Source: Pogonophryne albipinna
Taxonomy: Eukaryota > Chordata > Actinopteri > Perciformes > Artedidraconidae
Assembly (NCBI GenBank): GCA_028583405.1
Contig: CM053250.1
Span: 40,908,230-40,972,229 of the forward strand
Direction: 5' to 3'
DNA: 64,000 nt
Of this stretch, positions 47,880-60,403 are shown in pieces. Positions within the stretch are counted from its first letter, which is position 1. Each line of letters opens with the position of its first letter. The notes beneath the pieces are model-generated. The model ran no database searches, was not told the DNA's origin, and saw nothing but the letters and a program-made list of their open reading frames with translations. The position numbers and the translations under genes were made by a program.

Positions 47880-50326
47880 GGCCGCGTCTTAATTCAGGGG
47901 TAGCATCCTTCGAAGGGTGTATTCGTAGACCGCATGCGTCACTTCCGCCAAAAGAAGGCTGTCCCAATTAAAAAAAAAAAATGACTCCTCCGAATGCGGC
48001 CTTCTTTTCACGGATTTGAAGGATACATCTGATGTATCCTCCGCGGTCTACCATATCCCAGGATGCAATGCGCGGTGGGGACGAGTGAGTTTTGTTCAAA
48101 TGAAATGGCTTCCGGTCTCCCCAGCAGAGTGGATTTAAAAGCAGCAGCGAGCGGAGGAATCACTAATAAATGTGAGTATTGGGTTTTAACTTACTTCAAA
48201 ATAACTAACGTCACACACGTCAAACCCAAGGGGCATTAAAACGTACATTTTCGTTAAATAATACGGATAAATATGTGACTCTAACTAGCTAGCTGGACGT
48301 ACTGCACTGTTGTTTACACTTATTTTTAATTCAATTCAGAAGTTTATTAATGTCATACAGAGATCTTGGCTCTGTTATAGATAAGTTATACTTTATATTA
48401 CATACATAGACCAAAGTGAAAACATTTAGACCGGTATAGCCGACAGTACGGTGGGATTTATAAAATGCTACCCTGACGTGTAACTGCTGTTTGCTTTATT
48501 TATTTCTCTGACATTTTGCACTTTTATTAAACTTGGGGACAACATTACAACCTTTTCATTCAGCTCATGCTGCTTTGAGGTGGGGCTAAAAAAAAAGAAG
48601 CCTATTTGAAATATTTCCACCAGATTTGATCATCTTTTATTTAGGTTAAAGTTTATTTAATTTATCCTAATCCCATAATGATAACACAATAAAAAATGGA
48701 AAGCAGCCTTTTGCTTGATGTTAGTTTGTCCAGTGCTGTGAAAGGGATGCAGGTGTGACTGTCACTTAATCTCTTTAGTTTTATAAAAACCAAAACAGTA
48801 CATCATTTTAATTTAAATAATCCTTTAGGGATTGTTTGTCTGTGTTTAATATGATTAATTCACTTTTTTTCTCGTTTTTCTCTGTGATTAGGACAATTCT
48901 GGAAAAATGTATCTGCTGGAGAAGGGCCCTTAATCTGTGTGTGCACAGCGGATCATCAGGACAGAGCTGCCATCCACCTGGACCCCCGTGGTGCTGGAGA
49001 AAGCAGAACGGCGTTCAGGAACATCCTCCACCCAGACCTCTGCTTACTGCACTCCTACAGACGTATGAGTGCAGAACTGTAGAGATCATCACTGCTGCCA
49101 CTTTAGCCTTACGTACTTTTACTTCAAATTAACACATTGTGTGCCTTATAGTGCTTCTCATTTTGCATACACTGTACTTATTACATTGCTGTTAACAGTT
49201 TATTTATTTGCAATACTCTCTAGATTTAATCTACAATTTAGATTATATTACTTAATCTAAATTGTGTTTGTTTATATGAATCTATATTTTATCTTGCACT
49301 TTTTTTGTGTGTTTCTGTATCTGATCCGAAACAGCTGCACATATATTCAAAACAAACAACTTCATAAACACACGTTTGCTGATATTTGTTTTACTGCTGG
49401 TGATGTTAAATAACATGATTGATTTCCTCTGTCTTAATGATGAAAGTTATAATAATAGAAGACATGAAGCTGCAGAGAGAGGATGGATATATTCTTCCCT
49501 CTACTTTGTGATTAGATGAAAATACAAAATGTAATTAAAATAGTAATTGTTAAAACACATTGTTTATTTCATTTACTGAGGCTTTAACCATTATTTACAA
49601 CATGTGTACATAAGCAGTGGAATAATAGGATATCTCTAGGTCATTAAACTGTCTTCAGTTCTGTTTAATTTGATTAATACAAAAAATAGGCCATAGAAAA
49701 TGTTTAATTGTGTATTTCAGCAGAGTGGGGGGGCACGGTGGTGCTGACCTGGGGTCAGTGGGACATCATCTGGGCAGGTTTAGGGGAAAAAGGAGAATAT
49801 AAACTGTTATAATCACAGATATTAAGATTAGAACACTAATATTGTTTAGAATCAATCTATACAACATGCTTTTGTTCATTTAAAAAAACACATCCTTTTA
49901 TTAGTACAGAAAAATTAAGACTTATTTTAAATATGAAATAATATGATTAAATGACATCAGCTATACATAATGTACTTGTTAACTTACTAATGTAACATTA
50001 CTGGGGGCTAAAGGAACAGCTTAATCGTATTTACCTGGCCATGGTTCTCTTTATTTCATCGTCGTCTGTGATCTAAGTAAAAAAGTTAAGTTTCTGGATC
50101 ATTTTCAGTTGAGTTAGCTTGTAAGCTAATTTGCTATCAGGCTGCTGGAGCAGCGCAACAGAACATCGCGTATCACGTGACGTAAACAGGCAGCGCTCCG
50201 TAGGCTAGACCGTCTCATTTTGTAGGCCGCTCGGTCCAGCCTACCCGGTCCACGTGGGCTGCATCCTTCGTGGACCGCGTAGGCTGCGTCCTCCGAAGGA
50301 TGCAGCCCCTGAATTGAGACACGGCC
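47880..50326. mobile_element. ISL2EU/Harbinger-type element with AATTCAGGGG ends
   Basis: Left GGCCGCGTCTTAATTCAGGG and the reverse complement of the right end GGCCGTGTCTCAATTCAGGG, followed on both sides by (C/G)GCATCCTTCGRAGG. Subterminal CCTCCGAA/AAGGATAC repeats are typical of teleost ISL2EU elements. No intact transposase. 49160-49745 recurs at 2641-3383. The very short target duplication of this class is not obvious here. Confidence 0.65.
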
Positions 50327-52354
50327 CATGTTTGCAAAAGGTGCAGCGGGCTTCAAACACGTTCCCTCCACTGGTTTCAACCAAGCACTAAATTCTATGT
50401 TTTCAAACCAAATACGGTTGAACTTACACTTCCCCATATTTATTTGTAAGTAGATTCGAAGATACATGAGTTTCTGACTGCCGGTAGCTGAAGCTTGGTT
50501 GGTTGCTAGGTTACTAGCTGGGTGTTCTCCGATAAGGGGCCGGGAGAAACAAAGTTAGTGGTTACTGGTTCCATGTTGATTTATTTCAATACAAATTGTT
50601 GGGGGGAACTGAAAGGATATTACCGTACTGGTTACTTTGCAGCCCGGACATTTCCCCCAAAACACATTTAGACGCGGATTTCTAACAGTAATTCTACTCC
50701 ACTACAATTCAGAGGTTAACCTGGTATTTTTACTCCACTACATTTATTTTAGTTACTTTGCAGATTCTGATTAATGATGTGAAATATAAACAACCCTTAA
50801 AGCAGACTTTAGTTACACCTGAGTCAAATTCAGGGAAGGTGATTGTCAAGTGCCAAAATAAACTATGCAATATATTAGACGTTAAGTACTTTGTCAGACT
50901 TCATATTTATCTGTGGATAACCCCAACGTTTTGTTCTTATTCAAAAGAAGACCTTAACTTAAAGTATTCTTTAATGTTTACATAAAGCCTCACTAGTTTG
51001 TCTGTTTTGCGCATCCTCCTGTTAATATCTTTGGACGTCCTGCACTAGCTGTTTTATTTTAGAGATCACTACAGTATCTTCTTGATATTTTCTATTCTAT
51101 ATTTCTATCATTGACCTTCTACTTTCCCCCTATTTTGTATGTAGGCTACTCTTAATATTTTAATTTTTTCATCAAATATAACATATTCAACCAAAAAATG
51201 TAATAACATGCTTTAACCACTATAGTTAAAAAAACGTTACAGTGTTAACACAATACATTTCCAGTATAATTTCCAGTTTAGTTTAAGACGGATTTATTTT
51301 GTTATCCACACATTTATTGTTTTGATATTTGTAACACCAAACCGACAGAAGAGATGGTCTTAACATGACCAGTGGTGTAGTTAATAAAACATAATAATAT
51401 CAAACATAATATGACTATTAACTTTATTGTGAAATGAAAACAGAACGGTAAAGGAAAATACAGTTTCAGTCTCTCGATTTGAAGATTATGCATTGTACCA
51501 TGAACCTGTATAGACCTGTAACAGTCAACTGCATGAGGAGTTGGAAAGGTAGTTTCTGAAGATGTTACAAATAACACACAGCATACAATGCCATAATAAC
51601 TTTGTATTATTAGTGTAGGACACTTATGTATAACATCTGAAGATGTGTAGTTTTATTCATGTTTTCACATAATTTTACAGGATATTGCTATATTATTTCA
51701 CATATTGTAGTTCTACACATTAATATCTGATTTGTAAAATATCATAGACAGATAGGTATATCTGTCATTTAATGGTCAGCTATTGAAATTCTGAATCCAT
51801 AGATGTGTCTCCCATCACCCAAATCCCCTGACTATTCTCTTAACTCAGTGAAGATGTTGTTTAATTGCTGATATATTTATGATCCACGTCACGTATTCAG
51901 TTTCGGCGGCAGTTTCTTCCAGTTTGTCCAAAGGTCTTCTAATCAGGGCTCTATAAATAGAGAACTACGGCAGATGTGTAATATTTAATGCAGCCGAACC
52001 GTGTATTACAATGCCGTTATGTGATGACTTTCAAAGAGAAAAGCAAGCACACTCGGAATAAAATATATATATATATTTTTTAAATGTTTTTGGATTTCAC
52101 ATCGCATAAACACTATAACCCAACGTGCATTGCGACTAAAACATCCAATCACCGAGCTTCAACGATGGCTGAGGATTATGGGTAGTTCGATGTTTTAGCC
52201 TATCAAAACCTCTGAAAAAAGAAATGTGTTTCTCAGAATCGAAAGGGAAAAACCTATGGGAAAAACACAAAAGCAGTGGACACAATTTAAACCAATTTCT
52301 GTTGTCTAATTAACAAGGATAAACTGATGTTTTTTAGTGGATGTATACTGCAGA
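50327..52354. other. Intergenic, hAT-like piece and AT-rich sequence
   Basis: 50680-50830 (TACTCCACTACATTTATTTT; TAGTTACTTTGCAGATTC) is the interior of the widespread GTACTT-type teleost hAT. The rest has no gene. Confidence 0.4.
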
Positions 52355-53150
52355 TATCACCGTTAAATCATTTGACAGTGAGGGGAATAAGGTTTTATTA
52401 TGAAAACTTCGAGACCAGAAATACTGTTTTCACCCCGTGAGGGTTGACGCTAACTTTACATGGGCACTGGTCAATAGAAATGAATACGGGGAAAGACATA
52501 ATACACGTTCTCCTGGCAGGAACTCAAATCATCTTCGAAATATCTATCAAACTATAGATCATACACATCCACTGGACGTGGATTCTAAAAGTACAATATA
52601 CACTTCTCGCTAGAAATGTAATCAAAAAGCATTTTAATGGCCAAACTATCCTACAATTTAGGATTTTACAGAGAGGGTTATTTGTGAATATACGACCCAC
52701 AGAAGCGTTTGTAGTCAACGGGAGCACTAGAGGTCGAAAACTTTAAAACGTGATTATAGGTCGTAATAAGCGCTTGAACAATCGACCTAAAGAGTGCCAC
52801 AGTGACGCTGATAATGTTCTAATCATAAGCCTATCGATCATAAATCTATCGATTAGATTTATGATTCGAAAATTATAAAAGTAGGGTAGACATGTGGATA
52901 TTATCCGACTGAACAAAAATGTGATCCGTCTCTTAAATGTGTGTCAACCACAGACCCTATTTCCAGCTATTTTCCAAAATCCTATGGAGAAATTGCATTG
53001 CTTTTTTGTCTAAGGAACCCATGCGCAGCTTACTTCCGGGTTTTAGGACGCGTCACTGTGGCACTCTATTTGGTCGTAATAAGTGCTTGAACAATCGACC
53101 TATTTGGTGAGTTGGAGGACTTGTCGTGAAATAAGTATAACACTAGCCCC
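52355..53150 (-). repeat. Inverted partner of 46753-47408, interrupted by a 277-bp MITE
   Basis: Matches the copy at 46.9 kb in reverse, and continues at 53072-53150 (ATCGACCTATTTGGT, GGAGGAC) after the MITE at 52791-53067. Confidence 0.7.
52791..53067. mobile_element. 277-bp MITE with perfect 18-bp ends
   Basis: AGAGTGCCACAGTGACGC (52791-52808) and its exact reverse complement (53050-53067). Direct repeats of 31 bp (GGTCGTAATAAG.GCTTGAAC..) flank it at 52759-52789 and 53072-53102. Confidence 0.75.
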
Positions 53151-53339
53151 CAGACCATTCAGTCTACCCAACACATCAATTATCCAGCAAGCTATTGCAA
53201 ACGGTTACAGCGTGAACAGAAAAAAAATTCTATTTTGAGGAAACGCTAATATAAATGTTGTCTTGTATAATTAATTTGTATATAGATACAGAAAAGATGA
53301 ACTCGAATGTTCCCACAAGTTCAATGCAGTAAATACATA

Positions 53340-53855
53340 GAGGTGGGAGAAGTACTCAGATCCTGTACTTACAAGTACACCTACCACAGAATACTCTGTT
53401 ACAAAAAAGTCCTGCATTAAATATGTTAATATAAAGTAAAATACAAAAGTATTAGCATCAAAATATACTTAAAATACCAGAAGTAAACATACTCAAATTG
53501 GCCCATTTCGGAATTATATAAATCATATGTTTTGATTAATTTATGTGTTATCAAAGCTGGTAAAGGTGCAACTAGTTTTAATGACTTTGTATACGTGCAG
53601 GGTAGCTTGTGATTTAATCCAGGTGTTAATATAGTATTATTAAAGTGTTGATTATATTTCACATAATTAATCCAAATCTGATAAGTAACTTAAATAAATG
53701 TACTGGAGAAAAAGAACAATGTGTACCTCTTAATTGTAGTGGAGTAAAAGTAGCAAAACAATTAAATACTCAAGTAAAGTACAGGTCCCTAAAAAGTGTA
53801 CTTAAGTACAGTACTTGAGTCAATGCAAATGTCAAGTTACTTTACACCACTGTAA
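53340..53855 (+). mobile_element. hAT non-autonomous element (GTACTT-type)
   Basis: Starts AGAGGTGGGAGAAGTACTCA and ends TTACTTTACACCACTG, with the usual inner TGTAGTGGAGTAAAAGTA-like sequence. Target duplication not resolved. Confidence 0.55.
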
Positions 53856-54639
53856 ATAAATAAACGTAGGGGTCCAGATATGTAAACTGGGAACAAAAAA
53901 GGTTTTAGACTGCAGCAAAGAGCTTTTCTTCATCATTATGTCAAATAACAGAGACGTGATTCCCTATGCTATCCATAACTCCACTGTGAATGAAGGGAAG
54001 CAGCAGTCAGGTAATATTCACTTATACTGCTCTTTAACGCGACATATGCAGTGTTAGTGACGTCAATTCCACTATTCATCACGAAAGGAAACTGACAGAT
54101 GGTGTTACCGAATGAAAAGTCAACCCTGCCATTCTTGCTTTGAAAAAATGATTGTCTATGCATCTTAACTACGAAGTGGAAAGCCATAAGCCAGTTGACA
54201 ACGTATACAACAGATACTTTGTCTCTAAAACGGCAAAGAGGACTTTAGACAAGTTGGTTAGCCTGTTAGTTAGTAGTAACCGCTAGCTAAACAGCTCCCC
54301 CGGCAAGGGCTAACGCTAGCTAGCTGGCTCTATACAAAACGACATCAAAACAACTTTTCTTTACCTCTTTGCGTCACATTCCAATTTAATGTTTGGACCG
54401 ACTGCTGGATTCATCCACTGGACAGTCACCTGGCTTCATGTAAGAAAAAAAGAGGGGAGTTGTGGTAGAAAGCTGCCGGTTTAGATGAACTCGTTCACTA
54501 GCTGGAGAACCTTTGTTTTGGTTCGAACAAACGGAGTTCACGCGAGACAACCGCATACAGGGGATAAACTCAGCGCGTGCACAAGCGCGTACACATGGCT
54601 GTAACATGTAGACATGTAACTACTGTTGTGTAAAAGGCT
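53856..54639. other. Intergenic, nothing recognised
   Basis: No gene or repeat structure I can support. Chance frames only. Confidence 0.4.
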
Positions 54640-54945
54640 ACATTTACTGTAGGCTACATTAAGTACTGTACTTAAGTACAATTTTGAGGTAATTGTATTT
54701 CACTTGAGTATTTCCATGTATTGATAGCCTACTTTGTTCTCACTCTATACAATTCAGATGAAAATCTGCATAATGAGTATTTTTACTTTTGGATGGCTAC
54801 ATTTTTTTTTACTTTTACTGAATACAATTTTGAATACAATTTTGTATACAATACAGGATTTAGACTTGTGTATTCCTACACCTTGGTATTCCTACTTTCA
54901 CTAGAGTACAATGAAAGTACATGATCAGAGTACTTCTGCACCTCT
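54640..54945. mobile_element. hAT fragment (GTACTT-type)
   Basis: Contains AAGTACTGTACTTAAGTACA and ends with AGAGTACTTCTGCACCTCTG, related to 53340-53855. Confidence 0.5.
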
Positions 54946-54999
54946 GGACAGCAGGCTTGTGACAAATAAGTAATAACCAATTAAAACAACATCATTTAA

Positions 55000-55123
55000 A
55001 TACATTTAAAACATTCATGTTTTATTTATTCATACTCCTAACAGGTACAACATACACGGCTTACAAATACTTATAAAAAATAAAACGGCCATTTAAAAAA
55101 ATAAATATCTAAAAAGTAATTAA

Positions 55124-55162
<39 letters not shown>

Positions 55163-55548
55163 AATACTTTAAAATAAAATACAGGAATGCCCGTTAATCG
55201 GGGCATTGTCAAATGATAAAGAACATTGTCTGTTCCAGTCGTTATATGCTTCAATTTAATGAAGTAAGTAGCTTTGATGGGTTTACACCACCAACTGTTA
55301 ATACAAAAAATGAAAGTGCCTCAACAGGAAAGCTTTGACTTTTGCCAGTCTTAAGTTTCATAAATATCAATTTCATAAATAAAAGGAAATAGTACAAATG
55401 TAAACTAAATCCAATTAAAATACATTCTAATAGTCAGTTTCAGACAGCAACATGATGAACAACATTAAAACAATTTAAATAAAAAGTAGCCTTAAGTTCT
55501 GTAAAAAGTGTGTTGAAAATGACTGTCGGAAGACAGATCCAATCAGAA
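55000..55548 (-). other. pth1: pth 3' untranslated region (predicted)
   Basis: It follows the TGA at 55549-55551. AATAAATAAA (plus-strand TTTATTTATT at 55021-55030) is the likely polyadenylation signal. A (CA)n tract lies at 55133-55160. The exact end is inferred. Confidence 0.45.
55021..55030 (-). terminator. pth1: pth polyadenylation signal (overlapping AATAAA)
   Basis: TTTATTTATT on the plus strand gives two overlapping AATAAA hexamers about 520 nt after the stop codon. Confidence 0.4.
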
Positions 55549-55801
55549 TCATGACTTCTTAGACTTGAGGAGCTTCTCCAGGACGTCCAGAGCGGACTGG
55601 ATGTCCTCCGGCGTCATGTCTCTGAGGTCGGGCAGCTCCTCGGGCCGCGGCCTCCTCCTGCGGCCGGCGTCCCCGCTGCTGGCCCGGGCCGGCCCGCCGT
55701 GGATGCCCCGGAGCCGGAGCTGCAGCCACTCCCGGCGCTCCTGCACCTGCTTCAGCTCCCCGAGGTTGTGCATGAGCTGGACCTCACTCACCGTCCTCTT
55801 C
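55549..55801 (-). CDS. pth1: pth coding exon 2, mature parathyroid hormone
   Basis: Acceptor TTGTGTGTGCAG before GAAGAGGACG. Encodes (R)KR, then the mature hormone TVSEVQLMHNLGELKQVQER, REWLQLRLRGIHGG, a basic middle (GRRRRPRPEE) and LDVLEKLLKSKKS at the stop. VSE-QLMHNLG and ER-EWL are the receptor-binding 1-34 signature of vertebrate PTH (Ser/Ala-VSEIQLMHNLG in mammals). The mature peptide would be 81 residues against 84 in human. It raises blood calcium through PTH receptors; fish make it in sites such as neuromasts and pituitary rather than a parathyroid gland. The start of the longer open frame (55899) is intronic and not used. Confidence 0.95.
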
Positions 55802-55926
55802 CTGCACACACAAGCACTCATGAAGATACAAGGCAAAAACGGATAGTGCCGATAAGGAGGGTGTAAAAATATGTAGCCTAAATGCGTGGAGTTGATCATA
55901 ATTGATCCGTTAGGAGGGGGGGTTAC

Positions 55927-56023
55927 CTTAGGGGGCGTGCTTCACAGAGAGGGCAGAGGTGTAGAATGCAAAGGGAAATGAACAAGGTTTGATATTCCAG
56001 ACTGTGCATGTTGACTTGATGAT
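55927..56023 (-). CDS. pth1: pth coding exon 1, signal peptide and pro-sequence
   Basis: Acceptor TTTTTGAACAG before ATCATCAAG, ATG at 56009-56007, donor CTAAG before GTAACC. Encodes MHSLEYQTLFISLCILHLCP then LCEARPL and the first two bases of Arg, joined to G-AAG-AGG for RKR. Residues 8-22 are a hydrophobic core, cleavage probably after CEA. The pro-peptide RPLRKR is very short and ends in the dibasic KR furin site. Phase matches exon 2 exactly. 83 coding bases. Confidence 0.92.
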
Positions 56024-56196
56024 CTGTTCAAAAAGTAAAAGTAAACAAATCAATTCTCTATGATACAATTAATAAGCTCTGACAACTTCGAATTTTTATA
56101 GATTTTGCATTGCAATTTCTAAAAATAAATGTATTTAAATGAAACAAAGTAATAAACAACTTTGTTGTTAAATATCTCAGAAGAATGTGAACATAC

Positions 56197-56270
56197 CTCT
56201 GGTGCTGCCTCTGTTTGGAGCTGTGTATAAAGTGAAGTCAGGCTGCTTTGGGGTTAGCTCCCATCAGTTC
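56197..56270 (-). other. pth1: pth non-coding exon 1 (predicted)
   Basis: A donor CACCAGAG before GTATGTTC lies at 56196/56197. The upstream limit is set about 30 nt below the TATA box. As in mammalian PTH, the first exon would be wholly untranslated. Confidence 0.6.
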
Positions 56271-56297
56271 TGATAGGCACTGGACTCCCCAACTTCC

Positions 56298-56304
56298 TTT
56301 TATA
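56298..56304 (-). promoter_or_regulatory. pth1: pth TATA box
   Basis: GGGGGCTATAAAAGGAAG in gene direction, a near-perfect TATA element 30 nt before the inferred start and in line with TATA-driven mammalian PTH promoters. Confidence 0.75.
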
Positions 56305-56565
56305 GCCCCCGGCCGGCCATTGATGAGCTGCCTCCATTATTGCTGTTGATGTCCCACCTCCAGCTCCAGAGGGGCAGGACAGGAATGACAACACCTCCTC
56401 TGAGCTCCAGGCGTTCACCTCTGTCATTCCACAGCAAACTAATGGCTCTGCATGTACCCAATTCACTCCCACCTACATGCATGACACGCATGCACCAAAT
56501 CCCAAACATTTAATAGAAATGTCTGTAAATCATATCATTGATCTAACGATGCAGTGTTTCATCTC

Positions 56566-56914
56566 CAGGCTTGGGGAGTAACCCCATGCTACCAACATGC
56601 TAACCAACATGCTACCAGAAATAATTCTTCTTTATTTTCAATACATTTATTTTTGAATGCAGTAGGTGGACACCTGATTTATTAAACAAGAATACAGTCT
56701 ATGCTTTTGTTTAATGTATTAAGCTTAATCAGCATTTGTAAACTAGTTTTTATTTGCATTGAATTTGATATTGAGGTAATCAAAAGTAACAGAAAGTATT
56801 CAGATTACATAACTTTTATATTTTGATACTCAGATTAGGTTACTGATTACATGATTTGCCATGTAACTAGTTATCGTAACAGATTACATTTTAAACTAAC
56901 CCTCCCAAACCTGA
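56566..56914. mobile_element. Short hAT element upstream of pth
   Basis: Ends CAGGCTTGGGGAGTAAC and the reverse complement of CAGGTTTGGGAGGGTTA, with flanks TTCATCTC and TTAATCTC (7 of 8 match). Inner GTAACAGATTACAT units are as in GTAACG-type hATs (compare 5890-6033). Confidence 0.6.
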
Positions 56915-58105
56915 TTAATCTCCAATATCTGAAATAACAATATTTGTTATAACAATAAAAGCTATCACAATATAACTACAGTTTTGACTAAAAAGTGACC
57001 CTGTTTCCAACACCCAAGCGTCACTTTCCCCAGCCCTGCACACATTCTCCCTGCACATTTTCAATTGTGCATGCCTCTTGGTTATTTTTCACCTACTTTT
57101 GTCAAGTGGCCAACTCTAGTCCACATCTGATGTGACCTTTTTTGTCTGACTCCCAGGCCACAGCAACAATAGCGGCAACATTTGGATGAATTTATGACTC
57201 TCATTGACCATTTGGGGGTCTCCCTGGTTACATAGGCACTTCACTCAAGAATTTACATTGTTTTAATGAGTTTGCCTCCCGGAAAAGAGCTTTTACACGG
57301 ACCTGACGTCAGAGAAAACTTCCTCAATCAAAGAGTGAGTGCGAGTTCAAGGAGTGTGTCAGGGAGTGATGCTGCTGCCGTCATTGTCTTGTCATCAGGG
57401 GTGTGTGCACGCATGCATCGCTGAACATCAAGGAATCATGACTTACTCTAATGATGGTTGAAAAGAGGAAGAGCAAAGGGTTATTTCACAGAACATAATT
57501 CTGTGGTCTAAACATTAGAGTCTGAGTGATGTTTGCAACTGATGCCAATTTCTTTATGTAAATACACAAAATAATGTTTTACAAGGATCCCCTGAGATTG
57601 ATTTAAACATTTCAGAGAGCAAAGGCTATCATTTTCCATGACAGGACATTTCACATTTGAAAATGAAACTTTTACTTCACGGCCAACACAGTCAACACAG
57701 ACTTTGGAAAGCACAGCTTGTGGTTTGAGCTCTGCAAAGACGTAACGATATGATTAACCTTTCATCATAATACACAGAAATGGTGTGCAATGATAAAAGT
57801 ACATTTGAAATAAATGAAATTAAGCCCACTTTCTTGGATTTAAGAAACAAACGTGTGCAGTATAATCCATGTCTCATTATCCACAAAAACGCTCACTACT
57901 TCACAAACACATTCTGCAAAGCTTTACTATTTCAAACACTTCTAATCTGTTTCACTCCTGCTCAGTGTTTTTATAAAGTAAGGTCACGTTTAAAGTCTCT
58001 AGTACTTTATTTGAGTATGTAAACTGCTTAACCACTGATGTACCTGTATTTACTATTGCAATGACATAATATTAATACACAGTGTGTAGTACACAGTTTA
58101 ATAAC
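56915..58105. other. pth upstream DNA, nothing recognised
   Basis: No second gene or repeat. Distal pth regulatory elements, if any, could lie here, but I cannot mark them. Confidence 0.4.
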
Positions 58106-58330
58106 ATTAAAGGGGACCTATCATGCAAAATGCACTTTTTTATGTCTTTTCTACATACATATGTGTCCCTGGTGTGTCAGGGAACTCACGCAGCGTCAGA
58201 AAATAAAACCCTCTCTCTTTTCCTCCGTACCCAAATCTCTAAGAATGGGGGAACAACGGAGCTGATCCAGATTTGCGTCCGATATGACGTCATATCGGCA
58301 ATGCAGACCCACAGCACTATCAGAAACGTG
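58106..58330 (+). mobile_element. piggyBac-like MITE copy (TTAAAGGGGACCTATCATGC)
   Basis: TTAA then AGGGGACCTATCATGCAAAA. It continues with GAACAACGGAGCTG and CCGATATGACGT, the same text as 63484-63700. The right end is not visible. Confidence 0.6.
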
Positions 58331-60331
58331 ATAGCAAATTGATTTGTTGAAATGTATCTGCATTAACAGATAGCATACAATAAGTAACACATTCTTAATT
58401 TATTTAAAGCGTAGTTCTTGATGGTTTTCCTTCCAAAATATTGTATACACTTTGCAGGTGTGAATGAGCCATCAAAGTTTACCATGAAATGAAAGCATAA
58501 ACTGCTAATCCTCATCTTATATCAGCCCCTGCACCTGTTCATCAGGAAATGGTCAGGTGTTGTTTACAAACCAGCGTAACAAGATCCCCAGTTATTGGTG
58601 GGGCACTTCAGAGACATTGACCTACGCTTGCTTCCCGTAACACTGTGAAGGACTACAGTGGCCACGGCCTGTTTAGATGACACCCGCTGAACACAGCGAC
58701 CTCTGACCTCAGTTGAGGTCCTAAACCCGCCGTCCTCATTACCTCATGCTGCCATAATGTAAAGCATGTTATTCATGGCCTGCAGAGGCAACGAGCTATG
58801 TGAGAACAAGGCTTCAAATACTATTTATATGCAATATATATATATATATATATACTGCTTCATAATTATTATTATTATTACTGGCTGCTGTCCCTTAGCT
58901 AGACAATTCAATTTAACTTCTGTAATAAATCTGTAAATAACTGTGCAATGTATACTTCCACATGTAATACTACCACCTGTCTGCTATCTCATAACTGTAA
59001 CTGGTACTGGATGTGTATTTCTTTCATTGTAACTTGTGTAAATCTACATTTATCTTTAATATATTTATGCAATATTTGGCTCTTTAATTGCTTTAACAAT
59101 GTACATTTCCCCTCTGTGGGACGAGTAAAGCTATTCTGATTCTGAAATCAACACCAAAATATGGACCCATCATCACAGATGATACCAAATACAGGAAAAA
59201 TATTTTCTAACATTTATCCTGACATTCACTGCCACTGTGCTAAGTGGAGCTGTAAGGGAAGCTGACATTTCCATTCACAGCTATGGCCAGGTGCTAAATC
59301 AGGTGCATCCGTAAGGCAAGCTGGTCCCCGGGACTTAAGAATAGTCACAGAAGAGAAAATAAGGAGAGGAGGGCTTCTATTTCAGACCGGCTGTGACTTT
59401 TATAGAGGGTGACAGCATGTCCTGAGAGGGTGACCGAGAGATAAATAACATTGCACAGATGCTCATCTCAAGCCAAGATAATGTAGAGGAAACCTCCTGC
59501 AAAAGTTATTCTGAAACGTATATAGTGCTATACTATGGAAATGAAAACATATACAATTAAAAACCAAAAAAAACATAGCTGATAATCTATGGAAAAAAAT
59601 GAACTGAATATTGCAGATTTTTTTTAATGTAATGCTCTTTTTTGATTTGTATTTTCTATTATTATTATTATTATTATTATTGGGGCTAAAACACAGAGCA
59701 TGTTTTTATTTTACCCAGTGCATGCTGATATAAGGCTGCACATGTAAATATCTACATGTTTACAATTACGTGTATATGTCCGATATAAAGAGGGGTATGT
59801 AATATATAATATGTTATACATGTTCTTGTTTCTTTGTTGTAATTTACCTATACTATTTGCAAAAGTATGAGTTTATATTCCGAACAAAGTGCATCTGTTC
59901 ATGAAATAATAATATGTCAGACAATACATGTTGCAATAAAAGGTTTGTTATGGAGAGGATATGATAAAAAGGGAAAACCAAGTTGTAAAAGCTTAAAGCT
60001 GCACGGCATATTAGTTTTCTGCTTGAGGAAACAGAACCTTACAATGTTTGCGTGATAATGTGAGCAATAATTGCATACTTAGACATTTAACACAGTTGGC
60101 AAGATTAGCATTAAAGTTCAATATGTATGATACCTCTCAGTAACACGTTTCATAATAACCTTTGTATTTGTTAATATAAAATTGATGATTAGTGCAGCTT
60201 TGAATATAGTGGGTAATAACTCTTGGAACATAGTCAGCATGAAGTACTTTGCTTTTCAAAATGCTATTGCTGATTGCACTGAAAAACTGAAACGTTTACT
60301 TTAATTAAATGTATTATGTCAACAGATTTCA
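58331..60331. other. Intergenic with a LINE-type tail and small microsatellites
   Basis: 59080-59145 (TTTCCCCTCTGTGGGACGAG, TAAAGCTATTCTGATTCTG) is a LINE-type 3' end like 21.2 and 34.2 kb. (AT)n is at 58838-58855 and (ATT)n at 59657-59690. No gene found. AACAGATTTCA at 60321-60331 is the left target duplication of the next element. Confidence 0.45.
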
Positions 60332-60403
60332 AGAAGACGACAGCCTTCACGTGGCCTCCTCTGTGAGTAGCAAGAAATGGTGCAAGACCAACTTGCGAAA
60401 TGA

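Noticed and set aside
48836..49132. 98-codon frame inside the ISL2EU-like element
   Set aside because: No transposase motif visible; low-complexity proline stretch, probably chance.
51949..51956. TATAAATA on the plus strand
   Set aside because: No gene follows it in that direction within the window.
54386..54607. 73-codon minus-strand frame in the pth-btbd10 interval
   Set aside because: No homology recognised and no splice or promoter support.
55802..55899. Open extension upstream of the pth hormone exon (MINSTHLGYIFLH...)
   Set aside because: It crosses a clear splice acceptor, and a proper signal-peptide exon in matching phase exists at 55927-56009.
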